Assembly: GCF_036324505.1 (NCBI RefSeq)
Contig: NC_086364.1
Location: forward strand, 14,245,148 to 14,309,147
Direction of reading: 5' to 3'
DNA: 64,000 nt
Source: Eleginops maclovinus
Taxonomy: Eukaryota > Chordata > Actinopteri > Perciformes > Eleginopidae
A model generated the notes under the pieces. The model searched no databases and was not told the DNA's origin. It was given only the letters and a program-made list of their open reading frames with translations. A program made the translations under genes and the position numbers. Below, piece after piece: positions 1 to 16,884 of this stretch. Every line of letters starts with the position of its first letter. Positions within the stretch are counted from its first letter, which is position 1.

Positions 1-1988
1 GTTTTGGTTCAAATGTTAATATTCCTCTGTTTAGATTAGCTGCAGGGACAGTTCCAATTGACCACCACACTGAGTTGCTTTTAAATTGTCCAGTCCATAA
101 AATCCTTTCTTATAGCAATAAAAAACATCCAGTGGAGGAAACCCTTGCTAAATCACAGAGAAAAGACAAGCTGACCACAAGGCCGTTTCCATGGACGCTA
201 CACCCTCAGCTGAAAAACTGCCATGTGCTAATTCAAGTTGGGAGTATAGGGAGGGCACATTTCCTACATCCTGAAGCATTTTGATTATTGTATACATTAA
301 AACAGAAGAGTTACCTGAACAACAGTCATCAGTGTTGACTAACTCTCGGGGGAATTTTATTTATTTAAGTTTACAATCCCACTTGCCACTGTTTGATTTT
401 GCTCCCTGTTTGAGTAGACTTAGGAAGTGAGACTTTGCCCCCCAGCCATCCATCTTACTTTGGGCCCATGAGGACATCAGCCTGTGCCAAGAGGCCGAGC
501 TGGGCCAGGCTGCTGGAACCCTTGGTGAGCTCCCTGCCTTTGTCTAAGGATGTGGAAGAAACATGGCACCGGCCCGAGGTCAGCGTCACAAAATGATATT
601 ACCATAATCCCATTAAGTGTGTCTGAGGCCTCATGAGCTCCAGCTCAGTCTGGGAAGAAGGTAGGTTAGGGCTGGCAGTGGGTGGGTTTGTGCCTAAAGA
701 ACTCAGGGGATACTATGAGATTGTGGCTTACCTGCACTTTAAAGCTTAGCCAATTTGACTTTGTTGGCAAATAATGTAAAGATCTATTATAAACTCAGAT
801 ATTACTGTAGGCCTTATTTCAACATTGTACACAACATTTTCTATGACAAACATATACTGCATAAAGAAGAAACTACATTTAAAGAACATATAAATGTGCC
901 AAAAATAAAGCCAACTCTCCACAACTCAAGCAAAAGGCCCAAACAAGAGGATGGATCGAGTAAGTTTGTCTTCAAGCTTTACATAATCAAGCTTTCTCAT
1001 CCTTATCTTTAGTATCCCCCTTGCCTTAGAAAAGGATTCTCTTAAAAAAATGAGATTTCCATCCAACACTGCATTTGTTTCCAATTAAAACATAGCGAGA
1101 AAAGTTTGGTCTGTCCAACCAACCACGGATACAGTAGTTTGTCTTTGCTAATTCCCTTGTCTGTACCTGGTAAATCTCCACAGACCATATCGTTTTGCAG
1201 TGCAGATGCCCATTGGGCAAATGTTTGAAAGGATGCAAATCGACATGTCAGCAAAACTGATACTATTCTCACAGGGCATGGAAGCTGAACGTAAGCCGGG
1301 CTCTGGCAGTTGATCCTTAAAGCAAAACCCGTAGCTGTAACACATATGGAGAGATTATGTGACGTGCCAAATAGGAATGCAGCAGAGTTTCTGTGTTGTT
1401 TCATTCCTTTAAATTGTGACCACAGTTGTGATCTTATTTTCTGCCAAGAATTCTAAACTTTTTATTTTATTTGTTCAGCTTCTGACTTCTAAACAAGAGG
1501 ACTCTTGTAAAGTTTCTCTTTGCTTTGGGTTATAATTATCGTTCATGTTCGTCCTCTACTGGATAACAGCGTTAAAAACAATGTCAATAGAAGACTTCAA
1601 AGCGAGAATGGGAAGGGTCTTATCTGCTGTGCGAGTGTATGTATTAGTAATGTGTGAGTGTATTTGTGTGTGTTTTTCGGGGGTGCTGAGTTATTAGTTA
1701 CTACTTGTCGCTGTGACTACAGTAAGCTAGACTCCAGAGTATTGTCGTTAGCCATCTCTTTGCTTACAGGGCCCAGTATCTCAAACAAACCTCCCCTATG
1801 TTTGTCCATTCCATCTACAGGACAACCAGTGAGACCTAATCCCTTGTCCAAATAAGTTAATACCTCAACTAACATGTAAAAGTAAAGTTCAGGGCCCGAT
1901 GCAGATTCCTGAGACAGACGGTGCCTAACCTGGCAGTAAACCAATTAATTACACACAGTGACCCAGTTTGTCATTGAGACATAAAGAG
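1..1988. other. unique noncoding DNA, no gene recognised
   Basis: AT-rich single-copy-looking sequence. The open frames here are short (under 121 codons), overlap on both strands and match no family I know. The only structured signal is a consensus 5' splice site on the minus strand at 726-732 (exon side CAG, intron side GTAAGC). I see no convincing matching acceptor above it, so I do not call an exon. Confidence 0.5.
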
Positions 1989-2023
1989 ACACACACACAC
2001 CCACAAACACACACACACACACA
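1989..2023. repeat. imperfect (CA)n microsatellite
   Basis: About 35 bp of CA dinucleotides interrupted by CCCACAAA. It is a short simple repeat with no coding meaning. Confidence 0.9.
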
Positions 2024-2201
2024 ACCCTGTAGACTCTTCTGTAGGCTCTTTCTCACTGAGTCACACACTAACCAAAGGAGGAAATGAAAAAACTGTTGTT
2101 TTTCTGTGTTTTCGCTTTTTTAACAAAATTCCTCCACTTCGCATCCCTCTCGGTGTTAATGTGTGTGTTTATACATGCGTGTGTGTATTTGGGTTTCTGA
2201 A

Positions 2202-2217
2202 CCCCCCCCCCCCCCCC
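2202..2217. repeat. poly-C homopolymer, 16 C
   Basis: Sixteen consecutive C on the plus strand. It follows a short TG-rich stretch at 2160-2190. Homopolymers of C this long are uncommon in fish DNA and are prone to length error in sequencing. Confidence 0.95.
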
Positions 2218-4510
2218 GATACCCGGGCATGTGTTCTGATATGGTTCGCCTCTGCTGCCTTTTCCTTTGGGAGAGGAGCTTAGTGAAATATGGGCAGAAT
2301 GCCTTACGGTCAATGGGGTCTTCACTAGCCTAATTTCCTTCATGCTGAGCTCTGTCAGAGAGTGCTAGGAAGACCCCCCAGGCCTGATGCTGACAGCACA
2401 GGAAGAAGCAGACTGTATCGAGTTCCCTTATATACAGCAAATGTTGCTGAACTTTAATATACAGAAGCAGCAACTCAATTGGAGTAAAGAGGCTAAGAAG
2501 ACAAGTGTCTTGTGATTTGCCGCTTTAGTTTTGCAGGGTAGATTACTGCGGCAAGACAGCTGACTGCTCACATAACCAAAGTTAAATCTGCATTGGCTTT
2601 AAAACAAATATCTGCAGAAAAGTAATAATTAGAAACCTAATCTGATGGATTTTTGGAAAAGAGAATAGAATCACACGCTCTTGTTTCTGTCCTGCAACTT
2701 TCACAAAGTTATGTGTGCTGCCTCTTTAGTGCATTAATTGGTAGCAGTTTTGGGATGGGGGTTGGGCAGGGCTATAGTTTGTTCTGCTGTGTGCTCCTAT
2801 TATTTTCTCCACAGGCAGTTTAGTGCTTTCCAACTACCTCTGAAGCATCAGCAGTTTTGGCCTCGTGCAGAAGGGAATACTTTGAAACAAGGTGCAGGAA
2901 GATTTTATTCAACTCCAATTTTAGAGAACGGTTGTTATTACAGATGCCCATTCTACTCAGAGAGTGTTATCTGGTTAATGGTCATGTCTCTTTTCTGGCA
3001 GGTTATCGTAAAGTAAAGCTCCATGTACAGTGCCCGAGAGCTCAACACTGCAAATTAAGAAGAAAATCATGACGACACAAAAATTTATACGATGTGAGGA
3101 CACATGCACAACATCTTGCAATGTACAGGGAATATTTCTGAACAGTTTCCATTTTATTGAGATTCTTGCAGCATTTCTACTGAATCCCGTGCATGTCTTG
3201 TAAAAGTGATGTTTTCCCGTGTTGTCACAATGGTGAAGATGTTTCTTTATTTGCTTGTGCTTTCTTCATTTGCAGTGGATTGAGCTCTCTGAGGCCCAGT
3301 TTATAGATGATTTAAAACTTATCCTAATTTGGCAGCTGTTAAAGAAGTAATCATTTCCATATGCTTTTTCTCTGCCAGGGGCTCAGAGAAAATGGTATTA
3401 GTATGATGTCCCAGAGTGCCTTGCAGCAGCAGCTGTGGTGAACAGGTGTGTGTGGTGAGCACATGGCAAGGGTGATGAAGTCTGCCACATGTTAAATGCA
3501 TAAAACAAAACATTAGTGCAGAGAATGATGTCTCCTTATTGGAGCTATTTGTTAGGCCTATCTTCTTTTTTTTTGTAAATTAGGAAACTAGCCAATAAAT
3601 GTGGAGGAAGAGACGGTGGAAAAAGTGTTAAACCATCAGGCTTATTATGTTGATGAAAAAAAATGTGGATCTTTCCAGATCACAAGTGGGATGTCAATAA
3701 ATGAGTGCCCTGCCCAAATACAGAGTCAAAGCTGCCGGGTTTCTCTCTCCCTAATTCTCCGTCTCTTTCCCTTTCTCTGTCTCTTGAGAAAAAAGCTGAT
3801 TTCTCAAGTCACTTTCTGTAACTTGCTGTGAAATTCCAAGGAGACGTCAGGAAAAGAAGAATCCGGAGGCTGGCAATTGATTTTCATGCGCACTAAAGCA
3901 AACTTCCAAAAAAAGCAAGATTACATTACTTAAAAATAATTGTTCTTGCAACAGAAACGTAACTTTTTTTTGTGTCGGCTCTCTTTAACAGTCCATGTTT
4001 CTCATCAATATTAAGATTGACCTATAACAGATGACAGGGAGAAGCTTTCGAACTGCGGAAGAACCCACACTGGTTGTCATGGTAATACAGCCTGCTGGTG
4101 TATGTTGGGCCTCGATGGCCCAATTGGCATTATCCAAAGGCAAGTAAGATGAAGCTCCTAACCCTGGGAAAAATCATGCCCTCTCCTGATTTATGATAGC
4201 TGTGAAAACTTCTAAATTCTCTCCTAGACGTGTCAACAAACATCACAGCACAGGTTCAGCTATGCGTGTGCTCATGTGCAAAGATCCAACAGGCCTGTTT
4301 GACACCTTGTTAAGGTTTTCCTCTCCTTCTTCCTGCCTCCTTTCTCCTTCCAGTGCTTCGGGCACTGACCCCAGAACTCAGAGGATCACTTAAAGAAGCC
4401 AACTCAAAGGAGTTTTCCCCATTAACCACCTTTAAAAGCCACCCTAATTTAAAAAAAGCTAATTGATAAGCAACCAGTGTGTCAGCTAAACCCTGTTATT
4501 ACTGCTATTA
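2218..4510. other. unique noncoding DNA with scattered motifs
   Basis: No gene recognised. A pyrimidine-rich plus-strand acceptor-like string (CTCTTTTCTGGCAG) ends at about 3001, but the open frame that crosses it (2857-3072) is short and unremarkable. The X-box-like site at 4073-4086 is listed separately. The remainder is AT-rich sequence with no repeats. Confidence 0.45.
4073..4086. promoter_or_regulatory. near-consensus RFX X-box
   Basis: The sequence GTTGTCATGGTAAT is an inverted pair of RFX half-sites separated by AT. It differs slightly from the family consensus GTYNCC-N(0-3)-RGNAAC. RFX sites typically mark ciliary and neural enhancers or promoters. Only the motif is seen; function is inferred. 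Confidence 0.3.
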
Positions 4511-4513
4511 TTG

Positions 4514-4544
4514 TCTATAATAATAATAATTATTATTATAATAG
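4514..4544. repeat. (TAA)n/(TTA)n microsatellite, near-palindromic
   Basis: About 30 bp of TAA units that switch to TTA units in the middle. The tract is nearly its own reverse complement and could form a cruciform. Confidence 0.85.
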
Positions 4545-4844
4545 AGTTTAAACACAACCTCATCACCACAGAATCACAAATTCATAGGATTGGGCACACA
4601 TTGCAAAAACTTGTTGCACTACATTTTTTTTTGTTTTTTTGTCTCCTTTCAGTTTTACATCTGCTAATTCAAGGGTCTGTTAACCTCTACATTACAGGTT
4701 TTATGTTAAACGTAGACCATGACAAAAGTCCAAGGACCTGTGTCCCTGTGTCTAATCTGCCAAAGCACTCGACAATAACCATGAGAAAAGGCTCTCCTGT
4801 AAGATCCAGGAATGCACTGTTGCATATCAATGACCCACATCAAC

Positions 4845-4974
4845 GGAGAGAGACAGAAAGAAAGAGAGAGTGAGAAAGAAAGAGAGGGAGAAGGAGAGAG
4901 AGAGAGACAAAGAGACAACAAAAAGAGAGGATAAAAGGGCCCCTTCCTAACATAGTCACACACACACACACACA
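4845..4974. repeat. purine-rich GA/GAAA tract followed by (CA)n
   Basis: From 4845 to about 4930 the plus strand is almost pure purine (GA, GAAA and GGA units), and a CA tract lies at 4957-4974. The minus-strand open frames here encode only Ser/Leu/Phe-rich low-complexity peptide and are not genes. Confidence 0.85.
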
Positions 4975-7900
4975 AAAACACACTACAAACACACAGAGGC
5001 AGGCAAGTCCATGAAATATGACAGCCCCACGGTGAAGAAGGTGGGGCTGAGGGATGCCATATTGTAGCAATCTTATTCTGTGGTCATTAATCGTATCCTG
5101 CTGTTCCAGCCTCTCCGACCATGTGCGCTGAGCGTATGTCAAACATATTTCCCCTCTCTCGGTGGGCGCAATCCCAGCCAGCTCAAATGCTGCACAAAGA
5201 CACAAACCCTGAGAGCTCCTGAAGGCAGACAGCTGAGATAATCTCCCCCTCGGACTCAAGCGCCAAGTCCAGATCCAGCCATAAAGACAAGGAGCGACAC
5301 AGTGCCACAGGGAGCATCCTTTGGCCTGGATACTGCTGATGCTACCATGCTACATTCACAACAAACGCCCCACTAACCACAGAGCTTGTGAATAACAAGG
5401 AATTATTTCAACAAATCTCATAACCTCTTTCCCACTTTATGACCATAAGTGAGTTTCAAATATAGATGGATAAGCTCCAAAATCTGTGCTAAGTAAGTAC
5501 CAACTCTTTAATGACATTTTAATGCAAAGGAAATTCTTTGAGATGCTCTTATATAACTGATCACAGTTTCAGTACTCCACAGTAATCCAAAATTCAGTTC
5601 ATTGATAAACTTTCTGGGCAGCCATGGGTATTTGGCAAAAGTAAAGCGGTATCCCCTCTTCCTTTTTGTCCTTCTCTCCCTCCATACTGCCTGTCTTGCT
5701 CCCTCTTTCCCCCTCCTGCTGGGAGCTGCCTCATTAGGGAAGTGATAATGTAACCCCTCTGTTTCATGAAGCGCTGCCATTTGTCATTATGACTGACAAG
5801 TGCCGAGGTGGGCCAACTGAGTGACGGGAGGAAAGGTCTCCCATTGGCCCTTTAAATAGTTGTATCTATCTCTTCACCTTTCTCTTTCTTTTCTTTTTAA
5901 CCTCTCAGTGTATAAAGAATCCCAGACTTGGTTGTCATTGAATGCTACCCAAAATAAATGCATAAACATATTTTTATTATCAATCACTTTCCATATTTCC
6001 ATTCTGTAAGTGGTTCTACATATGTCTAAAACTGCAACTGAGGACTATTACCAGACATCTGAGATGTCTCTTGACAAGTGAAGTCTCCAGAGCAAATGAA
6101 ACTTAGTCTAAAACCCCATCAATCACAGCACAGGAGATTGGTTGAAAGTCCTGCGTTTCACTAACATTCTGGATAGAGTTCTTGACAAGATAATAGATTG
6201 TGAAGCTGTCAAAATAGCCTGATTGTGGAGATTTATTGATCGTAGATCCAAGGCTTTCCAGACAGTGCAGCTACTGTAAATGATTTACTGCTACAACTAC
6301 TGTTGCTGATAGAAGATAATCATTTATTGTGGTTTCCATTAGAGCTGAGAAAGGATTTTGCAAATCACAGGATGTGATGATTTATTTTACAACATAACTT
6401 TGGTCTTTGTGACATCTGCATATCACACCACGTTTAATCAGTTGCTTACCTTTTCTCAAGAAGCTACCAAGATTAATTCCTTTTGCATGAAGTAATAGAA
6501 ACTAAACACCATGTGTAGCAGTTCATTAGAAAAACAAAGGAAAAAGTGAGCACAAGTATAACCATGTCAAAGATACTACTATAATCTGAATTTGATTTGT
6601 GCAAAATAAACACGTATAGCATAAAGAAACACTCAACATGATCAAATTATTCGTCTGGTAAAGGGACATGAGTAAGGAGCTGAAGATGCTTTGACAAAAC
6701 CCTTGACCTATGGGTCTTAGTTGAGGTGGGTTCCCCCTCATACGGGACAGGAGCGGGGTGATTGATTGGGTCGCTGTCAGCAGGCTCAGCTGGACATCCT
6801 AGAAAGATCTCCCCATCCATCAGATTGCACAGACCCAGAAGGAGCTGTTTCCAGATGGGCAGCATTGTTCCTGGGCCACCCTGGCAGACGTCTGGAAGAC
6901 TCTGCGAGACCAACAGACAACTCACAACCTCTGCATCTGTGCCTGTCCATCTACAATCTTTGGGATTCATAGCACACACCAGACCTAATCGATACCATAC
7001 AACAGACAGTCCTAAACAATAGCTGTCATTACAATGACTAGCTGTAGCTCAGCGATCATCCACAGAGTGGGGATGAGAGGTTGAAGTGATGGTGCGCTGG
7101 CAGCAATCACTGTGTCTAGTGCTTGGTGAGGCGTAACATGGAGACTTAATTGTGGTGCAAGGCCTAATTGCACGGTCAGGACAGGGGGTAATGAGTTAAT
7201 CCCAAGCCAGTCATCCATGATGAGAAGAAGCAAGTCCTCAGCACAGTAATTACACTGCTGCTCATTAACCTCTACGTTTCAGGACACAGGAGAGCAAGAT
7301 GTGTTTGATATTGATGATCTTTTATATTGTAAAGGAGGTTTGATAACTGATAATTAGTGCTCATAGCATCCACAAGCCAACACAAGGGGGCCAGGACTTC
7401 AGTCATTGACTTGGAAGACCAAAGAGCTTTCCAGGTTGCAAGATCTGTTGACAGATTAGAATGTATTTTTGGTGTGAAGGGCTGTCCAGAAGAAGAGGAC
7501 CGGGGAGATTTTTAGGGGAAAGGGTGGGGATATATGTGATCCCATGGCCCCACTATGAGAGGAGTCAAGCCACCCTCCACGTAATGATCTCTTCCATATG
7601 GATCGAGGAACGGTCAGTCTGTGTTTACATGAGCTGATCCTTAAAACGTGTCCCGAGACTCATTCACTGGCAGTGCAGCACGGGAGGAGAGCAGACGAAA
7701 GGCGCTTGAGCAATCAGAACAACCCCTACTGCAGGTCCATTAATTTAGACTGCACAGTGGCACTAAACAGAGCAGCAACCTGCCAAAAACACCCCAGCTC
7801 CATATGCACTTATAAACATAGACTTAAACACACACCAAGCACTTTTAAAGATTACACCCATCATATTTTCATAATTGTCGGAGGCACCTAGAGTCAAGGC

Positions 7901-9037
7901 CAAGTCAACACTTTTTACTCGCAGCCTATGAAAAGGGCCATTTATGTGGATTGTATATCAAAAGCATTTCATCCGTGTTTGCTTCTGAAAATGTAAGAAA
8001 TGTCAGGGTGTCACATTCAGATGGCACCCTTAAAGGATCTGAGCTGCTTTGTCAACCTTGGGCTGAAGAAGGTGTCAAATCATTTTAACAAAGTGGAAGT
8101 CTAAAGTCTCTTAAGATTCAATGACAAACTCTGGCAGGTATACTGAAGACTGGTACTAGTCATTGCAACAGTACTTAGAACTTTGTGCTCTGAAAGAAAA
8201 TGTGAAATTTGGAACAGTTTGGACTGATTGGTTTGCAGGTGAATTATGCAGTCTAGGAGATTCATCATAGTGATATTGGACAATCTAACAGTGTGACAGA
8301 GAAGTCTGAACAATGAACATGAATGAGACGTTGATCATTTATTTGATGTTCCTTCAAGAGGTTATGATTTCATCAGCAGTGAAAGAAAGAAAACTCCTTG
8401 ATAGCCTTTCCTCTAATCAAAACACCAATTCACCTCAGGGTATAAACCCCTCTTTGGATGTTTGGAGAAGGGGGCTCTCCCCATAGTATACTTAAATAAC
8501 CACTTCCCCTGGAATGAAAACAGATCCATTATAGGACACTGGTATCTCCTCTCCAATTGGGGCACCTCTCTCAGTCCTGACTGAGTTCAGGGTCTGGGCT
8601 TAGCGATGGGCGCTGTGATGTCGGAAAACTGCCCCTTCTCTGTTGACTCAGAGCTGGAAGTGAGTAAGCTGAAATCAGGCCTTGTCTCACTAGGGACCAG
8701 CCGCACCCCGCTAATGACATCCAGCCCTTGACATTCTTAAAAAGTCTCTGGTTATTAAGGAAAACAAACAAGGACATCGGACTCACTCACTTTCTGTGCT
8801 AACAAATACTGTCCCCAGGCAATCCGGTAGATTGCTGGTGCAACTCAATAGTCCCCTGATGAAAATCAAATCAGGTTATGGTGATTTGGAATGTACAGCG
8901 AGTGGAGCCCAGCATTAATGCTGTGAATGAAGGAGACAGCTGTAGGTTTGATAATAGGCAGGAGTGTGTGCAGGAAGGCAGTGTGCCTACCTGACTTAGA
9001 GACTCCAGCTACTGGAAGGAGGAGCAAAGAAGAAAAT
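4975..9037. other. unique noncoding DNA, possible conserved noncoding segments
   Basis: No gene recognised in 4 kb. The stretch 5735-5870 is moderately GC-balanced and repeat-free, and ends in an inverted CCAAT box (CCATTGG, 5841-5847) followed by TTTAAATAG (5851-5859). Those two boxes are too close together for a standard promoter. A minus-strand donor-like AAG-GTAAGC sits at about 6445-6451. The rest shows only short overlapping open frames. Confidence 0.4.
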
Positions 9038-9077
9038 ACGCACAGCACGCACGCACGCGCGCACGCACACACACACA
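9038..9077. repeat. alternating purine-pyrimidine CA/CG tract
   Basis: ACGCAC and CGCGCGCAC units merge into a CA run. CG-containing alternating tracts of this kind are classic Z-DNA-prone sequence. About 40 bp long. Confidence 0.85.
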
Positions 9078-11070
9078 GGGTGGTGGTTCTCATCCCATTG
9101 GAGGGAGCTCTTCCTCCCCCCTCCACCTGCCCCCACATCTCCTTGCTCCCCTCCCTTCCTCCCCCATCTTGCCACACATCATTGCCCTGCTAAATGCTGA
9201 CAATTGGTGACAAATGGACTGCACTGCACACTGTGCGTCAGTTGCCCCTGGAGACGGTGGCGGACTTGGGGCAGGGAAGGAGCACAGAGGAGGAAGGGAG
9301 TGGGGAGTCCCTGTAGCAGCAAGGCGCCTGGCACAGGTGGCTGAAAATCAATACAGATCCGGCCTCTGATTGGGCCTGACAGCACAAGAGCAGTGGAGTG
9401 TGGGAATCTACTGAGTGCCACACACAGCTAAATTGGATGATGGGAGGGTAAGAGAGCAGCAGAAGAGCATAGAGGAGGGGGGATACTTCACATTATCACA
9501 ATGACATTTTGACAGGGTGACTAGGACTCACTCCAAAATGCATGCACACATAACACAAGATAAATGAGAAAGACACTTTGACAGATGGCATGTGAAGACT
9601 TACTCAAAATTCATATTTGGCATGTGTCTGTATCTCATTTAATTATACAACAGCCCGAGGCAATTAAACTGTTCAGGGTTAACAATTCAGGGGCATGTTG
9701 AGCTATTAGGAGACTAAATGCTCTGGTTTAGTTTGAATATCAGCGACTCATGCATGCATAAACACACGCACTTGCAGGCTTACTTTCATGCACAAAAACA
9801 CAATTGCTGAGCTTGCAGTCACACTAATTTCACCTAAGGCTGACTGCACGCAAAAGTGTGGCAAAGCGGCCACTGCTTGGCCTTAACATGTGACCAACCA
9901 TTCCTGCAGGCCCAGAGAGTTGCAGCTAAATGAAAAAAAGGAAGTGAAAAAATAAAACTCAATAACAAGAATGAAAAAAAACTAGGATAGGATATTTAGG
10001 TTCTTACAAGGTTCTCATCAACGTTGGCTTGGAAGAAATTCATTGGCACAAAATTGACAAAAATGTTTCAACACTGTAAAGCGGAAAACATGTTTCTGCA
10101 TGTTCAATTGATTACTTTCTCTCTCATAATTGATCAACTTGTGTAGGCAATATTTCCTCCAGGATACAGATTTAAGTCCACCTATCTTATCATTGTTAGT
10201 GAAAACTTGATTAAGGGCAGGACATTTTCATGGAAAATACTCGCTATACATGTTGTTGGCCTGTGCTCAAACTAAACATTTTGTTTACCATGACTTAATA
10301 CACCGATTTACACTGTTGTATTTTCCGGCTGCAGGTAAGTCGTTTGTGCACATTTCATTCAATGCTGATTAACTGCTTAAGCCAAACGTTTCAGAACTCA
10401 CTCATGGACACCCCATTTCACTGTCAGTCCATTTGACAGGGAGAAACCCGGAGTAAGTGACATTCCCACCCTGCACCCCCCGGTGAAAGACTCCTCCCAC
10501 ATATGACAGTACAAATTAATCAAGATCGCAGACAAAACCTCACCCTTCATGCAACAAAAGGATTTTCCCCGGCCTTCTATGGCCTCACCGGGCAATTAAA
10601 CTGCAAGTGCATGTGCGCATGCCTATTTGCAGCTATATCAACAACATGTCATAAATTCTTTGCCATGCATTAAACATGAGCAAATATCTGTGTCAAAACC
10701 AGCAATGCATATTTACGTGCGTGAGTGTTTGCTTTGTAAGAGTGTGTTTGTACATGCATGTTGAGGAAAGTGTGTTTTGTTTGAAAAGGGGGGCACAGAG
10801 GGGCGCCGCGATCAGCTGTGTGCAGGTTGCCGTCTTTGAGGGGTGGCAGGGTGGGGGTTTGAGGACATGTCGGCCCTGTGTGTGGGAACCCCGCGCTCCT
10901 CACTTCTCATACATTGTTCTCCTGCTCCTACAAACCGTTAATGCCACAAAAGATGCTCAGCCTATTGTGGCCAAGGACAGCTGAGGAGGGAGGGCAATGG
11001 GGCGGAGGCAGGCAAGGGAGGAGGGATCTTGCCTAGCCTGAGCCTGGTATGGCTGCCTTGGCTACCGCCC
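9078..11070. other. unique noncoding DNA
   Basis: No gene recognised. A consensus plus-strand donor (CTGCAG then GTAAGT) lies at about 10332-10341, without an open frame of note upstream of it. The C-rich and G-rich open frames on both strands at 9100-9420 and 10680-10980 reflect base composition. Confidence 0.45.
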
Positions 11071-11200
11071 ATCCTGTCCTCTCCTGTCCTCTCCTGTCCT
11101 GTCCCGTCCTCTGCTCTCCTCTGCTCTCCTCTCCACTCATGTCCGCTCTCCTCTCTGCTCTCCTGTCCTATCCTCTTCTCTTCTTTCCTTTTCTCTCTTC
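11071..11200. repeat. pyrimidine-rich tandem repeat (CTGTCCTCTC-like)
   Basis: A 10-bp unit (CTGTCCTCTC) occurs about three times at 11074-11103, then decays into CTCTGCTCTC and TTCTCTTC variants. The plus strand is almost entirely pyrimidine, so it could form H-DNA. The open frame across it (11029-11316) is a Leu/Ser/Pro-rich artefact. Confidence 0.85.
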
Positions 11201-11395
11201 ACTCAGCTCTGCCACTTAGCCCCTCTCAAAAGGATTTGGCAGGGCCGGATTTAGGGTGCCGATGCTTATCATACAAAAGAATTAAACCAACTCAAGGTCC
11301 AAGCTTTCTCTTCTAGTCTGCTATGGCTAATCTGAGAATCTGTGAAGGAGGGCTTAGGTGATGTTACATTTTCATTAGACTTCTGATGGCAAACA

Positions 11396-11472
11396 GGCCA
11401 CTAATGGTAAGAGCCCTGGGCGCCATTGTGATGCAAATCCTGATTATTTCTTTAATTAAAGCATCAGAGGGG
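11396..11472. promoter_or_regulatory. candidate enhancer with SOX-OCT composite site
   Basis: CATTGTGATGCAAAT at 11424-11438 is the textbook SOX-half-site plus POU-octamer composite (CATTGT, one spacer base, ATGCAAAT) bound by SoxB1 and Pou5/Oct4-class factors. It is followed within 25 bp by TTTAATTAAAG, a palindromic homeodomain-type core. The surrounding 70 bp is repeat-free. The motif is seen directly. Enhancer activity in early embryo or neural tissue is inferred from the family, and conservation cannot be tested here. Confidence 0.45.
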
Positions 11473-13090
11473 GGCAAGAGGGGAGAAAAGGGTGGAGTTG
11501 ACACTGACAGAAATGCATGTCCTTACCCATACTAGACAAGGATTCTCACGTCCGTCCCAGACTAGAGATCAGGGGCTCTGGGGGATTTGGCTGGTTTGTG
11601 AAAGGCTGGTTGGGTTAGGGGATTGAGGCTGAGCCTTTGAATCTGCGACACAGGTCACCTATATCGCCTGAGAGGTTATAATTGTATCTAAGCCCCAAAC
11701 AAGTTACAAGTCGCTGCAAAAGAAAGCTGCCTATCCATTGAAGTGCATGTATCGGCTTTATTCAAATGGCACTCTGCAATGTTCAGTGTCTATCTGAGGT
11801 TATGACTGTTGTGCTCTTTCTCTTTTACTTTTAAGCTGGAGGTCAAATTACCTCACAATTACAAAATGTAACTCAACACTATTCACAACATATTATGTTT
11901 ATGATTGCATGTTAATTGGAAAACCCAAAACCCCAAAGAAGATGGATTGAATGGGATAACTTTGAGCTGAACTGGAAGCACTCACAACAAACTAGCACAC
12001 GATTGATAGCTGTGATGACCGTCTGTAACTACAGGGTGAAAAGAAGGCAGTTTCTGCTGGTTTCTATTCCCCTGAGATGATGTGCGCCACAAAAAGGGAA
12101 GGCAGATAAACATTGAATGTTGGGGTAGATGAGCGATCCGCCCTCAGGATCTGTATTGTTTGTCCTCGCCACGGTTCTGGCATTCATGGGAACACTTTGT
12201 GTACCCTGTACGACTGTAGACCAGATGTGTTCCATAGCTTACTGTGGGGCAGGACAGGGACCACTGTAAGCACTGGAGAAAGACGGGGGAAGAGGGGTGA
12301 TGGGCGAGGCAGAGTGGTCAAATGTCAGACCCCCCCAACAGCGGGTGAGAACTGTGCGTGTGCACACGTGTGTCATACGGTTAGTGGGTTACGCGCGCTG
12401 CTTGTGATGACTGTTCGAGGCGGAGGGATGTATGGGGGGGAGCGGATGGCAGGAGAGGAAGGGGTGTGTGTGGAAACCCTGAGAACTTTTTTTTCTCTTG
12501 GCATAGCTGCGCTGCTCTCCAGCACCACGGAGTGTTGCCCCCCTGCAGTTTAAGCCTCTGTCTCTTTTTGTCCCGAGCACAACAGCCTGTGGCATTCCAT
12601 GGCAGCAAATCTGGCTGTGCTGTCACATGGGGGAGATTAGCCAAACTAAGACCTCAATAGAATGCTCACTTTACTCACCCATTCCAGCAGTGGCCGCCCC
12701 CCGCGCCCAAACACCCTCACACACTCAATTTAACCGTTCCTCGTCTAGACAGAGCGCAAAGCGATTATTATTGGCATTATTAAGTCTTGTAGGCAATGCT
12801 CTTTTTTTCATTGTCACATTCCCAGCGGTACATATGAGCTGCCAAGCAATGAACCCAATTTCCCACTGTGAAAGGCACTTCCTAGTTTGTCGGCCTGTGC
12901 AGCGTGCCACCTGGCCATGCCTTAGTTTCTGAGACTTTAGACTCAAAATATCGTGCAGTGGATTTACATCTATTTCCTATACTTTTTTCTTTTGTAAATG
13001 TGGTTTCTCCTGCCTTCTGGCTCCTCCGGCCCACCTCCCCTCCATAATGCAGTTATTCTGGGCTTGGTCACAGATATTTAGAGTTATTCT
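11473..13090. other. unique noncoding DNA
   Basis: No gene recognised. 12270-12440 is the most CpG-containing part of this region, but short and not a clear CpG island. 12620-12920 is repeat-free, includes ATTATTATTGGCATTATTAA-like homeodomain-rich text, and would be a reasonable place to look for conservation. Confidence 0.4.
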
Positions 13091-13092
13091 AG

Positions 13093-16884
<3,792 letters not shown>

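Noticed and set aside
5841..5859. CCAAT plus TATA-like promoter (CCATTGG then TTTAAATAG)
   Set aside because: The boxes are only a few bases apart, unlike functional promoters, and no exon follows.
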